IMG/VR virus record: IMGVR_UViG_3300006929_000159
Location: 1 to 21,127 of that record
Length of the DNA: 21,127 nucleotides
DNA from: a virus
Reading direction: 5' to 3' (one strand)
Numbering within the stretch: position 1 is the first letter of the stretch; every line of letters begins with the position of its first letter. The notes beneath the pieces were generated by a model. That model searched no databases, was not told the origin of the DNA, and worked only from the letters and a program-made list of their open reading frames with translations. This document shows, piece by piece, positions 13,285 to 20,336 of the stretch. The translations under genes and the position numbers were made by a program.

Positions 13285-13713
13285 CTAAACGATCAAATCT
13301 ATTTTTTGAGTCCGGTCTTTCCACCATTTCTGAACGTCAAAACCAGGACATTCTTTCTTCACATTGGGGAAATCGCGGTGGCCCCTGAGGGATGCCTCTG
13401 GGTATCTATCAAGTAAGTCACTAATCAGATTTTTGAGCGCATCAAACTGCTCGTCAGTAAAATCAGAAGTTCCAACCAGACAGATGCCAATTGAGGTTTG
13501 ATTAAATCCACGAACGTGAGCGCCTATGGCGTCGATGTCGCGTCCGTTTTCAACGGTGCCATCTCTGCGAATGATTTTGTGATATCCGCAGCCAATCCAG
13601 CCACGTTCTTTGTGCCACCTGTCGATCTCGGCAAAGCCTATGTCCATGTCGGGTGGGGTCGCGGCGCAATGAATTGCGATCCAGTGCGTGTCAGTTCTTT
13701 TCTTCGTTGCCAT
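13285..13713 (-). CDS. N-acetylmuramoyl-L-alanine amidase (T7 lysozyme gp3.5-like)
   Basis: The 142-residue zinc amidase cuts peptidoglycan; in T7 the same protein also binds and inhibits the phage RNA polymerase. Zinc ligands H15 (AIHCA), H112 (LRGHRDF) and C122 (KKECPGF) and catalytic Y44 (CGYHKII) and K120 are all in place, so it should be active. RDGTVENGRDIDAIGAHVRGFN and SIGICLVG further match the family. The ATG at 13713 is chosen because AAGGAGG lies upstream and the homologous T7 N-terminus has similar length; it starts 23 bases inside the endonuclease gene. The polymerase gene in the same phage makes dual function plausible but not shown. Confidence 0.94.
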   Translation of the reverse strand: MATKKRTDTHWIAIHCAATPPDMDIGFAEIDRWHKERGWIGCGYHKIIRRDGTVENGRDIDAIGAHVRGFNQTSIGICLVGTSDFTDEQFDALKNLISDLLDRYPEASLRGHRDFPNVKKECPGFDVQKWWKDRTQKIDLIV

Positions 13714-14185
13714 GGGGTGGGGGCCTCCTTGCCTCCCGTAACCACTCCTCCGGTACACTGCCCTTGGCGTATTTGTATGAATGTCTGTCGCACCACATTG
13801 CGTATGTGGTTTTTGACTGTTTCGATATTCGCTGGTTGGGGTTTGAAAATACGAAGCGGATGTCGCGATCAGGGTGTTGATCTCTGATTAACAAATGCTT
13901 CTGGCGATCCGCTGTAACGAACCGGCCCTTGGTTTCAACAATGATACCGTTTGGTAGACAGAAATCAGGGGAGTATCTCGAAACCTTCGCGGGCTTAACA
14001 TACTCAATCCTGTCGTCTTTGTGTTCGTACCTGAAATCTACTCCAGCGGACTTGAGTTGTTCTGCGACACGTTCCTCAAGCCCGCTTCTAAATCCCAACC
14101 GTAACCCAACAGATTTAGAAGTCTGTGGGGATTTCCTCTTCGTCCTCTTGCGTGAACGCGAAGGGGTCCTCTTCGGCTGGGGCAT
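13691..14185 (-). CDS. Endonuclease I, Holliday-junction resolvase (T7 gp3-like)
   Basis: The enzyme resolves branched DNA and breaks down host DNA. Active-site residues of the T7 enzyme are all recognisable: E37 (RSGLEERV), E54 (RYEHKDD), D74 (YSPDFCLPNG), E84 and K86 (IVETKG). HLLIRDQHPDRDIRFVFSN follows, also as in T7. The ATG at 14185 gives 164 residues (T7 149). The extra N-terminus is very basic (KRTPSRSRKRTKRK) and is encoded in the region that overlaps the acidic tail of the ssb gene by 71 bases. A GGAGGAGGG site lies 11 nt upstream. A longer frame to 14245 is open but lacks support. Confidence 0.93.
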   Translation of the reverse strand: MPQPKRTPSRSRKRTKRKSPQTSKSVGLRLGFRSGLEERVAEQLKSAGVDFRYEHKDDRIEYVKPAKVSRYSPDFCLPNGIIVETKGRFVTADRQKHLLIRDQHPDRDIRFVFSNPNQRISKQSKTTYAMWCDRHSYKYAKGSVPEEWLREARRPPPHGNEEKN

Positions 14186-14729
14186 CTGTCTTGAAACCCT
14201 CCTCCATTTCGTTAAATCCAAAGGCTTCAGCGTTTTCTCCTCCACCCGTTTTAAGATCGATGATTTGCACGGCGACGGGCTGTAGCTTCACGCCCTTTTT
14301 TGGGATGTCGTAGCAATACACATCGAAAGCGACGATCATCTTGGTGCCGCCCCACGGCTCGACGCCGCCCAGTGGTTGTGGGGGTGAAGAAGTGTCGAAC
14401 AGTTTGGGTTTCCGTTCCCACATTTCGCCGTCTTTGCGGACAACGTTTTTGACCCTCAGCTTGAACATAATGTTGCCGGTGGGATCACCGTCGTCATCGG
14501 TTTCGACTTGCCAAAGATTGCCGCCGTCTTTCGGCACCGGCTTACCCGTGTGGTCTTTATGAATTTTTCCCAATGACGCCATTAGGGTTTGTGCGGCATC
14601 ACCAGCAACCCGCACATCGGCTTTCCAAATTCCAGCATCGTGGAACTTGGTGTCAGGCCGGTGCAAGGCGGGGTATACCGCCTCACCCACAGGTGTGGAG
14701 AAGCGGGGCAACTTAGTGGATTGAGCCAT
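14115..14729 (-). CDS. Single-stranded DNA-binding protein (T7 gp2.5-like)
   Basis: This 204-residue protein corresponds to T7 gp2.5 (232), which coats single-stranded DNA and links polymerase and helicase. The OB-fold region shows K-[LF]-x-x-P-x-G-x-A-x-[YF]-P at the N-terminus (PRFSTPVGEAVYPALHRPDT) and WKADVRV, FKLRVKN, and GTKMIVAFDVYCYDIPKKGVKLQPVAVQIIDL further on. The C-terminal tail is strongly acidic (EEDPFAFTQEDEEEIPTDF) and ends in phenylalanine, the hallmark needed for protein contacts in gp2.5. The ATG at 14729 has AAGGAG 7 nt upstream and is chosen over 14753. The gene overlaps both neighbours. Confidence 0.93.
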   Translation of the reverse strand: MAQSTKLPRFSTPVGEAVYPALHRPDTKFHDAGIWKADVRVAGDAAQTLMASLGKIHKDHTGKPVPKDGGNLWQVETDDDGDPTGNIMFKLRVKNVVRKDGEMWERKPKLFDTSSPPQPLGGVEPWGGTKMIVAFDVYCYDIPKKGVKLQPVAVQIIDLKTGGGENAEAFGFNEMEEGFKTDAPAEEDPFAFTQEDEEEIPTDF

Positions 14730-14982
14730 TATGGTCTCCTTTATCTGTCTCATTCATCTTGCCGTGCAGCAGCGCAATCAGATTGGTAAGTAGGAGCGCG
14801 GTTTGCTCCCAAGTCAGTGCGACCGTGTCGGGGTTATCCAGATCACCTTCTGTGTTTTCTTGCTGGATAAAAATTCCAGAAGCAGACGCATACAACTCGG
14901 TGTGTAGCGGCCCATCGTCGTCATCCAACTCGCCACGCTTGTCGGAGAAAAGCTGCACAACATTGTCTCTATCACCAGCCAT
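14713..14982 (-). CDS. Small acidic protein of unknown function
   Basis: The 89-residue product begins at the ATG at 14982, which has GGAG six bases upstream; the ATG at 14994 has none. The protein is acidic, with a GELDDDDG run, and ends in a hydrophilic tail overlapping the ssb start by 17 bases. TWEQTALLLTNLIALLHGK is an amphipathic helix. I do not recognise it. In T7 this interval, between polymerase and ssb, holds gene 2, an inhibitor of host RNA polymerase, but position alone does not justify that name. Confidence 0.75.
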   Translation of the reverse strand: MAGDRDNVVQLFSDKRGELDDDDGPLHTELYASASGIFIQQENTEGDLDNPDTVALTWEQTALLLTNLIALLHGKMNETDKGDHNGSIH

Positions 14983-15043
14983 ATTCTTCTCCATGTTCAG
15001 CGAGACGCTGCTGAAATTCGTAGTCGTCTAGGTCTTCATCCAT
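14972..15043 (-). CDS. Possible 23-residue acidic peptide upstream of the small acidic protein
   Basis: A short frame reads MDEDLDDYEFQQRLAEHGEE and ends YGW. It has an AGAGGG ribosome site 5-6 nt before the ATG, and its stop lies 8 bases past the next gene's ATG, so it would couple translation into that gene. It may be a leader rather than a functional protein. No family is recognised. Confidence 0.4.
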   Translation of the reverse strand: MDEDLDDYEFQQRLAEHGEEYGW

Positions 15044-15103
15044 GTGGACCCTCTCAGTTGAGCTAATGGTAATTCTTAGTATGTCACTAAACCCATCAAC
15101 CAA

Positions 15104-15121
15104 TACCAGTTGGTAGGGATT
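15104..15121 (-). promoter_or_regulatory. Palindrome and promoter-like motif downstream of the RNA polymerase gene
   Basis: Plus-strand TACCAGTTGGTA (15104-15115) is an inverted repeat of TACCA around GT, merged with the minus-strand motif AATCCCTACCAA (15121-15110). The CCCTACCA core recurs in the gap at 9281-9289. Sites for the phage polymerase lie just after the polymerase gene in T7 (phi-1.1), so a promoter is conceivable. The same 12 bases also occur inside a coding region (8856-8867), which weakens the case. Confidence 0.25.
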
Positions 15122-17660
15122 AGGAGAAAAAGAAGTCATTTTTCATCACCTCCTCAATTTCAAAGTCTCCGCGAACCGGCGCGGCATCCAGTTTCTTATT
15201 ATCCTTTTCTGACAACAGAGATCGAACCTCTCTCTCAAAATCACCTAGGACATCGTGATTCTTAAAGACATTCACAAAAGCTGGCTTGATGCAGCGATCC
15301 AGGAAATCAGGTAAATCAGCGCAGTGAACGCCATAGCTGTCGTGAATCATATTAAAGTACATCCGCCCTCGACCTAGTTCGTTTTCAATTGCTAGGGCGT
15401 TATTGACAGCCTCGCGGAGGATGCAGCCATCCAGACTGTGTACCCAATTTGGGGCAACGGAGGATGCCATGCGGCGCTGGTCTAGCTGATCAGTGTCATG
15501 GTGAAGGTCGAGTTTAAAGACAACACCATCAAGGAAAGTCTGGACACGCTGGGTGGTCTGTTCGTAACGCGCTTGCTGAACTGGTGCGCCATCGGGGGTG
15601 TACCAAATCAGCGGTATTGGCTTCTCCGATTTGCTCACCAGCCGTGACGCTGTCTGTAACCACTTCATACAAGACCGAGCGGCAGGGATCGTATCATCGA
15701 TGGCCTTCCAGACATGACCAGCGACATAGCTGATAAACGGGCCGTCCTTCTCATCACCCATCGGGTGGGGTTCACCCTTCTCGACTCGCTCGTTGATCCC
15801 GTCGCGCACATACTTCATACACGCATGGAAGGTGCCAGAGTATGGGACTACCATGGTGGGGCGTTTGCACTCCTTGCGCCCAATCCCAAAATCCAGCGCA
15901 GCTTTTGCGTATTGTATTTTATCGGTACTAGATTCAACCCACATTGCGTGATTAGCGAGATCAGCAACCCTCTGGTAAATGTCCATGCGCTCATTTGTGT
16001 CAGTCAAGTTGACATGCGTGGCACCCTCTCGGTCGCGCAAGGCGGCACTAAATATTTGCATACCACTGCATGTGGCATCGACGTTGGCGGGCAGGTGGGA
16101 AACGAACCCCAAGCCCTCTTGATTAAACCGCGACCATTCCATGGCCCAACGAATAAACTGAAAAGGTTCATCGGCCTCGCACCAGCGGAGATCGTTAAGG
16201 GGGTCAGCGGCGACCTCTAGGATCATCTGTTGGTTATCGACTGTCCAATCAGCCCGCTCCTGTAGAGGCAGTTTGTCCATACCAAAGTGGTTGGCACCAA
16301 TGATTGCCAGCCATGCTGCCTGTTCCTCAGTTTCGATCTTTTTACCTTGGGCAAACTCCAGCATCGCTTTGACAAAATCTGGCCCCTGCGGGTTCAGATA
16401 GGTTGGCACAGGATATAGACGCCAGCGGCTGTCGGCCTGCATGGGGAAATAGATTTCAGGCTTGTCCTCAAATTTCTTGGCAAGGTGGACAACCCTAGCA
16501 ACCATCAGGCGCTTACTGATCCTGCGCCGATTGCGATCATGGACGTAATAACAGTCCCGTCTGTACTGGTTCTTGACCTCACCAGCTTCATCAGCACCTT
16601 CAGGCGCTTCAGGGATCGGCTCGATGTCGGAGAGGGGGAGTCCCGCTAACTCCCTATTAAGATCGAAGATATGCTCAAGTATCTCAGGCATCACTGGGCT
16701 GATCCTGTAAGGGGTCTCTTGAATCGCATTGATTGCAGCCAGCGGGCGCTCAAGGTCCATATTAGAAAGTTCCTCAAGGAAGTTCCGTTTGACGCCTTTA
16801 ATCAGTGGGTAGGGCGTAACGTGATTGGTGTAATATCCGCCCCCGAATAGATCGCCGTTCCGCCATGGCTTCGGGGGTGCCAACATGGGAAGGTAAACGG
16901 TGAATACATCTTCATTATTCTTAATCCGCTCACTGATCTTCTCTATCATCGCTGGGGTGGCCTGAACGATTCTGCGGCGACGGCGCTGTTCGGATACTAA
17001 AGGCATCGTCACCATGCCTGTCGAGTTAGAGAACAGTTCTGTCAGTTTGACCCCAAGGATCAGACAGTCCTTTTTGTCCCACACCTGCCACGCCATCCTT
17101 AACTGACCAAACTTCCGCTGGATCATTTCCTTCCGGCGTCTGCGAGGAAGGTCGCGCCTGTCAAAATCCTTCAGCATCTTACGGGCTAGAGCGCGGTGGT
17201 TTTCCTCGAAATAGCGGATACGCATTTCGTCATGGATCATGGTGCAGCCGCGTATTGCGAGGGCGCTGAGGGCGGTGGTCTTACCGTCCCGATTTGTGAG
17301 CGGTACATAGTTCAGTACAGCTTTGGTGAACAAATAGGCCACCGTTGGAACGTCAATATCCTTCAACAGGATGGAGGCACGGTGACGCCTTCCAGGTTTT
17401 CCGCTGTCAGCATCATCAACAAATTTCTGAATTGCGTCCTCAAACGGCTGGATCACATGATTGAGGATGGCGCGTCCAGTATGCGTTGACGAATAATCCC
17501 CGCGCTGCTGGGCCTTTTGGTGCAATCGGTTATATCGGTTGATCGTTTCTTCGCGCATATAGCGTTCAAGTTTTTTCTGTGCTTCAAGGGTTTTTGCTGC
17601 TTCAATCAATATAAATCTCCGGTTTTCTGCTGTGCGTGGCAAGTCTGTATTCCCAACCAT
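15120..17660 (-). CDS. Single-subunit DNA-directed RNA polymerase (T7 gp1-like)
   Basis: This 846-residue enzyme (T7 883) transcribes middle and late phage genes. Catalytic residues correspond to T7: D528 (NVDATCSGMQIFSA), R595, K599 and Y607 (GIGRKECKRPTMVVPYS), and D774 (NMIHDSYGVH). The C-terminus FEIEEVMKNDFFFS matches the T7 foot. The specificity loop lies about 684-715; by eye R705 aligns with T7 R746, and Q707 falls where T7 has N748, implying a different promoter. The ATG at 17660 has no ribosome site and overlaps a promoter-like motif. A TTG at 17609 has GGAG 7 nt upstream and would give 829 residues, so the true start may be there. Confidence 0.97.
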   Translation of the reverse strand: MVGNTDLPRTAENRRFILIEAAKTLEAQKKLERYMREETINRYNRLHQKAQQRGDYSSTHTGRAILNHVIQPFEDAIQKFVDDADSGKPGRRHRASILLKDIDVPTVAYLFTKAVLNYVPLTNRDGKTTALSALAIRGCTMIHDEMRIRYFEENHRALARKMLKDFDRRDLPRRRRKEMIQRKFGQLRMAWQVWDKKDCLILGVKLTELFSNSTGMVTMPLVSEQRRRRRIVQATPAMIEKISERIKNNEDVFTVYLPMLAPPKPWRNGDLFGGGYYTNHVTPYPLIKGVKRNFLEELSNMDLERPLAAINAIQETPYRISPVMPEILEHIFDLNRELAGLPLSDIEPIPEAPEGADEAGEVKNQYRRDCYYVHDRNRRRISKRLMVARVVHLAKKFEDKPEIYFPMQADSRWRLYPVPTYLNPQGPDFVKAMLEFAQGKKIETEEQAAWLAIIGANHFGMDKLPLQERADWTVDNQQMILEVAADPLNDLRWCEADEPFQFIRWAMEWSRFNQEGLGFVSHLPANVDATCSGMQIFSAALRDREGATHVNLTDTNERMDIYQRVADLANHAMWVESSTDKIQYAKAALDFGIGRKECKRPTMVVPYSGTFHACMKYVRDGINERVEKGEPHPMGDEKDGPFISYVAGHVWKAIDDTIPAARSCMKWLQTASRLVSKSEKPIPLIWYTPDGAPVQQARYEQTTQRVQTFLDGVVFKLDLHHDTDQLDQRRMASSVAPNWVHSLDGCILREAVNNALAIENELGRGRMYFNMIHDSYGVHCADLPDFLDRCIKPAFVNVFKNHDVLGDFEREVRSLLSEKDNKKLDAAPVRGDFEIEEVMKNDFFFS

Positions 17661-17669
17661 CTAGTAGGG
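17657..17669 (-). promoter_or_regulatory. Promoter-like motif at the RNA polymerase gene start
   Basis: Minus-strand CCCTACTAGATGG matches the candidate promoter CCTTACTAGAAGG at 5638-5650 in 11 of 13 positions. It contains the ATG annotated as the polymerase start. If translation actually begins at TTG 17609, this is 5' leader, and the polymerase could drive its own gene. T7 itself does not place a strong promoter there, so this is tentative. Confidence 0.35.
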
Positions 17670-17809
17670 GTTAGAATAAATAAAAACACCTGCAAAAACA
17701 GTGGGTTGAGTAACAAAGATGTCAGGTCCTTACGGATGGTATACATTTACAACATCAGAGTGGCTATTGTCTCACTTAAAAAAGGTAATAATTTCAACGG
17801 CTTGTAGGG

Positions 17810-17857
17810 CACGGGGTGTCACACTGTACCGAAACGCGTCACACCCCGTGTCACACT
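17810..17857 (-). repeat. Inverted and direct repeats at the 3' end of the integrase gene
   Basis: A perfect 10-bp inverted repeat, CACGGGGTGT (17810-17819) and ACACCCCGTG (17841-17850), surrounds 21 bases. Overlaid on it are three copies of a G-Y-GTCACAC element, at 17816-17825, 17836-17844 and 17848-17857; the outer two share GTGTCACACT exactly. The last copy overlaps the integrase stop codon. There is no following U-run, so it is not a standard terminator. The layout suits integrase arm-type sites, attP or a regulator's operator; which one is inference. The rest of 17661-17809 is AT-rich and shows no gene or tRNA fragment that I can recognise. Confidence 0.6.
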
Positions 17858-18956
17858 ATGAGACAACCCGCAGGGAAGGTCTCTGAGGCTCAGACGGGGC
17901 CTCAACCATCTCAAATAAATCAGTAGGCGCTAAGTGCATATAGCGCATCGTAGTGGTGAGGTCCTTGTGCCCCATCCATTCTTTGATCCGCTTGGCGTCC
18001 ATGCCCTTCTGGGCGAACCTAGACGCGCAGGTGTGTCTCAATATGTGAGGCACATAGTTGGGGTTGTCTTCTTCACCAAGCAACGCCCGCACCTCTTGGA
18101 AACGGCGGTGGTATCTATCGTAGATTAGGCCCTCAAAAGGGGAAGACAGCCCCAGCGCCTTGCTGTACTCAAGCGCCTCTGCTGCTGCCTCAGGCAGTGG
18201 TATGGTGCGCCACAGGCCGTCTTTAGTCTCCCAGAAGGTGACTGTAGGACGGCTGACCCCATCGACCATTACGCGATCCCCAGTGCCATAGGGTGCGGAG
18301 ATGTCCGACCATTCAATCGGTACTCCAACGGTGACGCCAGGACGATATCGTGCCCGCTCAAGAATCTCGCCAATTCTACAACCAGTGGAAAGCATAAATC
18401 GGGTAGCGTGATATTCGAGGTCTAGGCCGAGGTGGCGAAACGCTGCAAGCATCTTGTCTTCGTCAGCTTGCGAGAGAAACCACAGACGGCCATTGCTGAC
18501 CTTCTGGTGCGGCCTGTTGGGCAACACAGAGATCAGTCCCATGTCTTTGGCGTGTTTGAGAATGCCGAAGAGGCACCCCACCTTATGATTAATGGTCGCT
18601 GGGGCCAGATTAGCTGCCCGCATCTGGGTCACCCATTCTATGATAGACGCTCCGTCGATGGATGCGACTGATCGATGGGGCGTGAAATGGGCAATGCAGT
18701 CACGCATGTGGCCGAGCATATTGAGGTAGCTCTTTTTCTCACCCCAGATATATTCCGCTGCCACTGGGAAGAACCCGCCGACAACGCCCCCAGTGCTTAT
18801 CGTGTGCGCTGCTGGGATGGGAAGGTTCTGGGAGATGCACAGACGCGCTGCGGCTTCCCATGCCTCTGCCAGTTCCTTTGTCTCAAACGATGGACGAACC
18901 GAGCGGCCATCATAGGTAACGCGGCCCTGCCATTTGTTTCCTCGTTTTGCTGCCAA
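17856..18956 (-). CDS. int: Tyrosine recombinase / phage integrase
   Basis: The 366-residue enzyme would integrate the phage genome into, and excise it from, a host chromosome. The catalytic set is complete: R194 (STGCRIGEIL), K245 (WETKDGLW), H304 and R307 (PHILRHTCASRF), H330 (WMGHKDLTTT) and nucleophile Y339 (MRYMHL). An N-terminal AT-hook-like basic segment (AAKRGNKWQGRV, a strand-type arm-binding fold) and an SAM-like core-binding domain precede it. The start is TTG at 18956, one base after the stop of the upstream regulator gene, with GGGGGAAG upstream. Integrases next to the polymerase gene are known in marine T7-like phages, some of which do integrate into host tRNA genes. Confidence 0.95.
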   Translation of the reverse strand: MAAKRGNKWQGRVTYDGRSVRPSFETKELAEAWEAAARLCISQNLPIPAAHTISTGGVVGGFFPVAAEYIWGEKKSYLNMLGHMRDCIAHFTPHRSVASIDGASIIEWVTQMRAANLAPATINHKVGCLFGILKHAKDMGLISVLPNRPHQKVSNGRLWFLSQADEDKMLAAFRHLGLDLEYHATRFMLSTGCRIGEILERARYRPGVTVGVPIEWSDISAPYGTGDRVMVDGVSRPTVTFWETKDGLWRTIPLPEAAAEALEYSKALGLSSPFEGLIYDRYHRRFQEVRALLGEEDNPNYVPHILRHTCASRFAQKGMDAKRIKEWMGHKDLTTTMRYMHLAPTDLFEMVEAPSEPQRPSLRVVS

Positions 18957-18957
18957 A

Positions 18958-19284
18958 TTATTCTTCCCCCATAATTCGTTTCATTTCTGTGAAAACCGCA
19001 CGGCCTTTGGGCGTGAGTTTCACAATCCTATACCGGCGATCACTTGGATCAATTTCAGAAACAATAAAGTCCATTCCTGGAACACCTTGTTTCCGCCACT
19101 TCGACCAGTACGAAACGTTTCGCGATAGTGTGGCGTTCGGACACTTCATTAAAGCCTCCACGTTACGCATCGTTGTGCCATTTTCTCCGGCAGTCGCGAC
19201 GATCAAAAACGTCTCCAACTGGTGGAGAGAAATTGAGTCGTCTAGCTCTCGCATATACCGCAGCAGAGCGATCAGACGGGGCAT
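18958..19284 (-). CDS. MarR-like winged-helix regulator
   Basis: The 108-residue protein has a helix-helix-wing layout: ISLHQLETFLIVATAGENGTTMRNVEALMKCPNATLSRNVSYW (about 18-60) forms the recognition region, and DRRYRIVKLTPKGRAVFTEMKRIM (82-105) is the MarR wing with the typical R-x-x-x-V-x-L-T-x-K-G. It lacks the full dimerisation helices of free-living MarR proteins, so it is a compact form. An AAGGA ribosome site lies upstream of the ATG at 19284. It is co-transcribed with int, one base apart, and an inverted repeat stands just upstream (19309-19331). It may control the lysis-lysogeny choice or host genes. Confidence 0.85.
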   Translation of the reverse strand: MPRLIALLRYMRELDDSISLHQLETFLIVATAGENGTTMRNVEALMKCPNATLSRNVSYWSKWRKQGVPGMDFIVSEIDPSDRRYRIVKLTPKGRAVFTEMKRIMGEE

Positions 19285-19308
19285 ACCTATTCCTTCTTAT
19301 TTAAAACC

Positions 19309-19331
19309 TATCGGGCAGATAAAACCCGATA
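19309..19331 (-). promoter_or_regulatory. Inverted repeat upstream of the MarR-like gene
   Basis: A perfect 7-bp repeat, TATCGGG and CCCGATA, is separated by 9 bases. It lies between the stop of the 19333-19839 gene and the regulator start, and is followed on the minus strand by GGTTTTAAAT. It could be an operator for the adjacent regulator (winged-helix dimers bind such repeats) or a weak terminator with only four U residues. Both are inference. Confidence 0.5.
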
Positions 19332-19332
19332 A

Positions 19333-19839
19333 TTACGCTTCTTTCAGTAGTCCTAGTGACGGACTCCAATGCAAAATATCCCGCATCCCGTCGCCAGCAC
19401 CGCCAACTTGTGTGGCTATTAATCTGTTTTCATTGCTAACCTTGGATGGTCTGTCTTGTGACCACCTAGTCATGTCAATGACGGTATTTTCTTTTTCAAC
19501 AAAAACAGGAAAACACAGAAGCGCTGGGACCATGATGTCTAATTCGTGTGCTACATCATTATTCAATTTTAAAAACATCGAATGGCTGTCCAACAAAACA
19601 TCTAAAGTAGTCTTATAGCCTTCCTCAGTTTGTAAAATCTGCTTTTTCCATGCGGGGATTTCGTTCCCAGTGTGGTCTTGTGGAGTAGTTATTCCAAAAA
19701 TCTGTTTAACATCAAACTCAATACCCAAAACTTCGCGTTGGCTATGTGCCCAAGGGTTCGTGCATGGTGTGGACAAACTGAACGTGCAGCGGGCGATATA
19801 ATTTTCCAGTGCTTTCTTTAATCCTGACTGTAGGTCCAT
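19333..19839 (-). CDS. Hypothetical early protein
   Basis: The 168-residue product starts at the ATG at 19839, nine bases after GGAG. The ATG at 19848 abuts that site and is less likely. I recognise no family. It has a hydrophobic segment with prolines (LDIMVPALLCFPVFV, near 104-118) too short and polar-flanked to call a membrane span. It has several cysteines (C17, C24, C112) and an ending rich in glycine and serine. Position in the early region, upstream of the regulator and integrase, suggests a host-takeover or regulatory protein. Confidence 0.8.
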   Translation of the reverse strand: MDLQSGLKKALENYIARCTFSLSTPCTNPWAHSQREVLGIEFDVKQIFGITTPQDHTGNEIPAWKKQILQTEEGYKTTLDVLLDSHSMFLKLNNDVAHELDIMVPALLCFPVFVEKENTVIDMTRWSQDRPSKVSNENRLIATQVGGAGDGMRDILHWSPSLGLLKEA

Positions 19840-19951
19840 TAGTGGCATCTCCGATTTTTTTGAAAAAGAGGATACACATACAGAGTAGCATGGGTTGTGG
19901 GTGTGTGTCTATTGATAAAAAGTATAATATGGAGGGAAGGTGATAGATGGT
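19840..19951. other. AT-rich intergenic gap without a recognised gene
   Basis: These 112 bases separate two early genes. On the minus strand they hold TATTATACT, which resembles a bacterial -10 box, but no good -35 box at 16-18 bases. They also hold a CA-rich run (ACACACACCCACAACCC) and a GGAG ribosome site for the gene starting at 19839. A host promoter is possible but not supported well enough to mark. Confidence 0.5.
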
Positions 19952-20191
19952 TTAATCGCAGGACGCCAAACGGGTCATAATCGCTCTGAATCCGCCAGGT
20001 TTTGAGTATCTCGAACTCACGCGGGTGTCATATCCGCAGGGGTGCCATCGCGTCGTATACGAATCGATACCAGCGGATAGACCATCTTCGGTTTCTGATT
20101 CGACGCATACTTGAACCTGATTGCCATAACCAGGATCGCGGTGATCTAGCGCGGTGATGGTGTAGTTTGCTTCTTTAATATCTTGGGTCAT
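19952..20191 (-). CDS. Hypothetical small early protein
   Basis: The 79-residue product begins at the ATG at 20191, preceded by CAGGAG at 6-7 nt. An open frame continues upstream to 20296 but runs into the terminator at 20279-20307, so that longer start is rejected. The protein is polar, with a RWHPCGYDTRVSSRY segment in its second half and cysteines at C28, C52 and the penultimate position. No family is recognised. Confidence 0.75.
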   Translation of the reverse strand: MTQDIKEANYTITALDHRDPGYGNQVQVCVESETEDGLSAGIDSYTTRWHPCGYDTRVSSRYSKPGGFRAIMTRLASCD

Positions 20192-20278
20192 ATAGTTCTC
20201 CTGGTTTTTGCGGGAAGGTTCGGGAAGGTCAATGATAGTTAGCGTGATCTGGCCGAATTTTGGGTCCAGAATCAGGAC

Positions 20279-20307
20279 AAAAAGAAACCCCCGCACGATG
20301 GCGGGGG
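20279..20307 (-). terminator. Strong intrinsic terminator in the early region
   Basis: Minus-strand CCCCCGC and GCGGGGG pair in a perfect all-GC 7-bp stem (20307-20301 with 20294-20288) with a 6-base loop, followed by TTTCTTTTT (20287-20279). It follows the 40-residue membrane peptide gene by 30 bases, so it should end the transcript of the first early genes. The opposite strand carries CTTTTGTT after the stem and may also terminate weakly. Confidence 0.92.
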
Positions 20308-20336
20308 CTTTTGTTGGTTTTCTAATATGGCCGCAA

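Noticed and set aside
15714-16220. 168-codon open frame on the plus strand
   Set aside because: It lies opposite the conserved core of the RNA polymerase gene and has no ribosome site or family resemblance.
17661-17809. A tRNA or tRNA 3' fragment forming the attachment site
   Set aside because: I looked for a T-loop GTTCGA-type element and an acceptor stem near int and found none, so no attP core can be named.
17810-17850. Inverted repeat after int as an intrinsic terminator
   Set aside because: The loop is 21 bases and there is no U-run on either side; it is kept as a repeat of regulatory or attachment type.
18947-19618. 223-codon open frame on the plus strand
   Set aside because: It runs antisense to the MarR-like gene and the 168-residue early gene, both with ribosome sites and correct operon spacing; its translation has no recognisable domain.
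19900-19951. Bacterial sigma-70 promoter (TATTATACT on the minus strand)
   Set aside because: No -35 box of acceptable quality lies 16-18 bases upstream.
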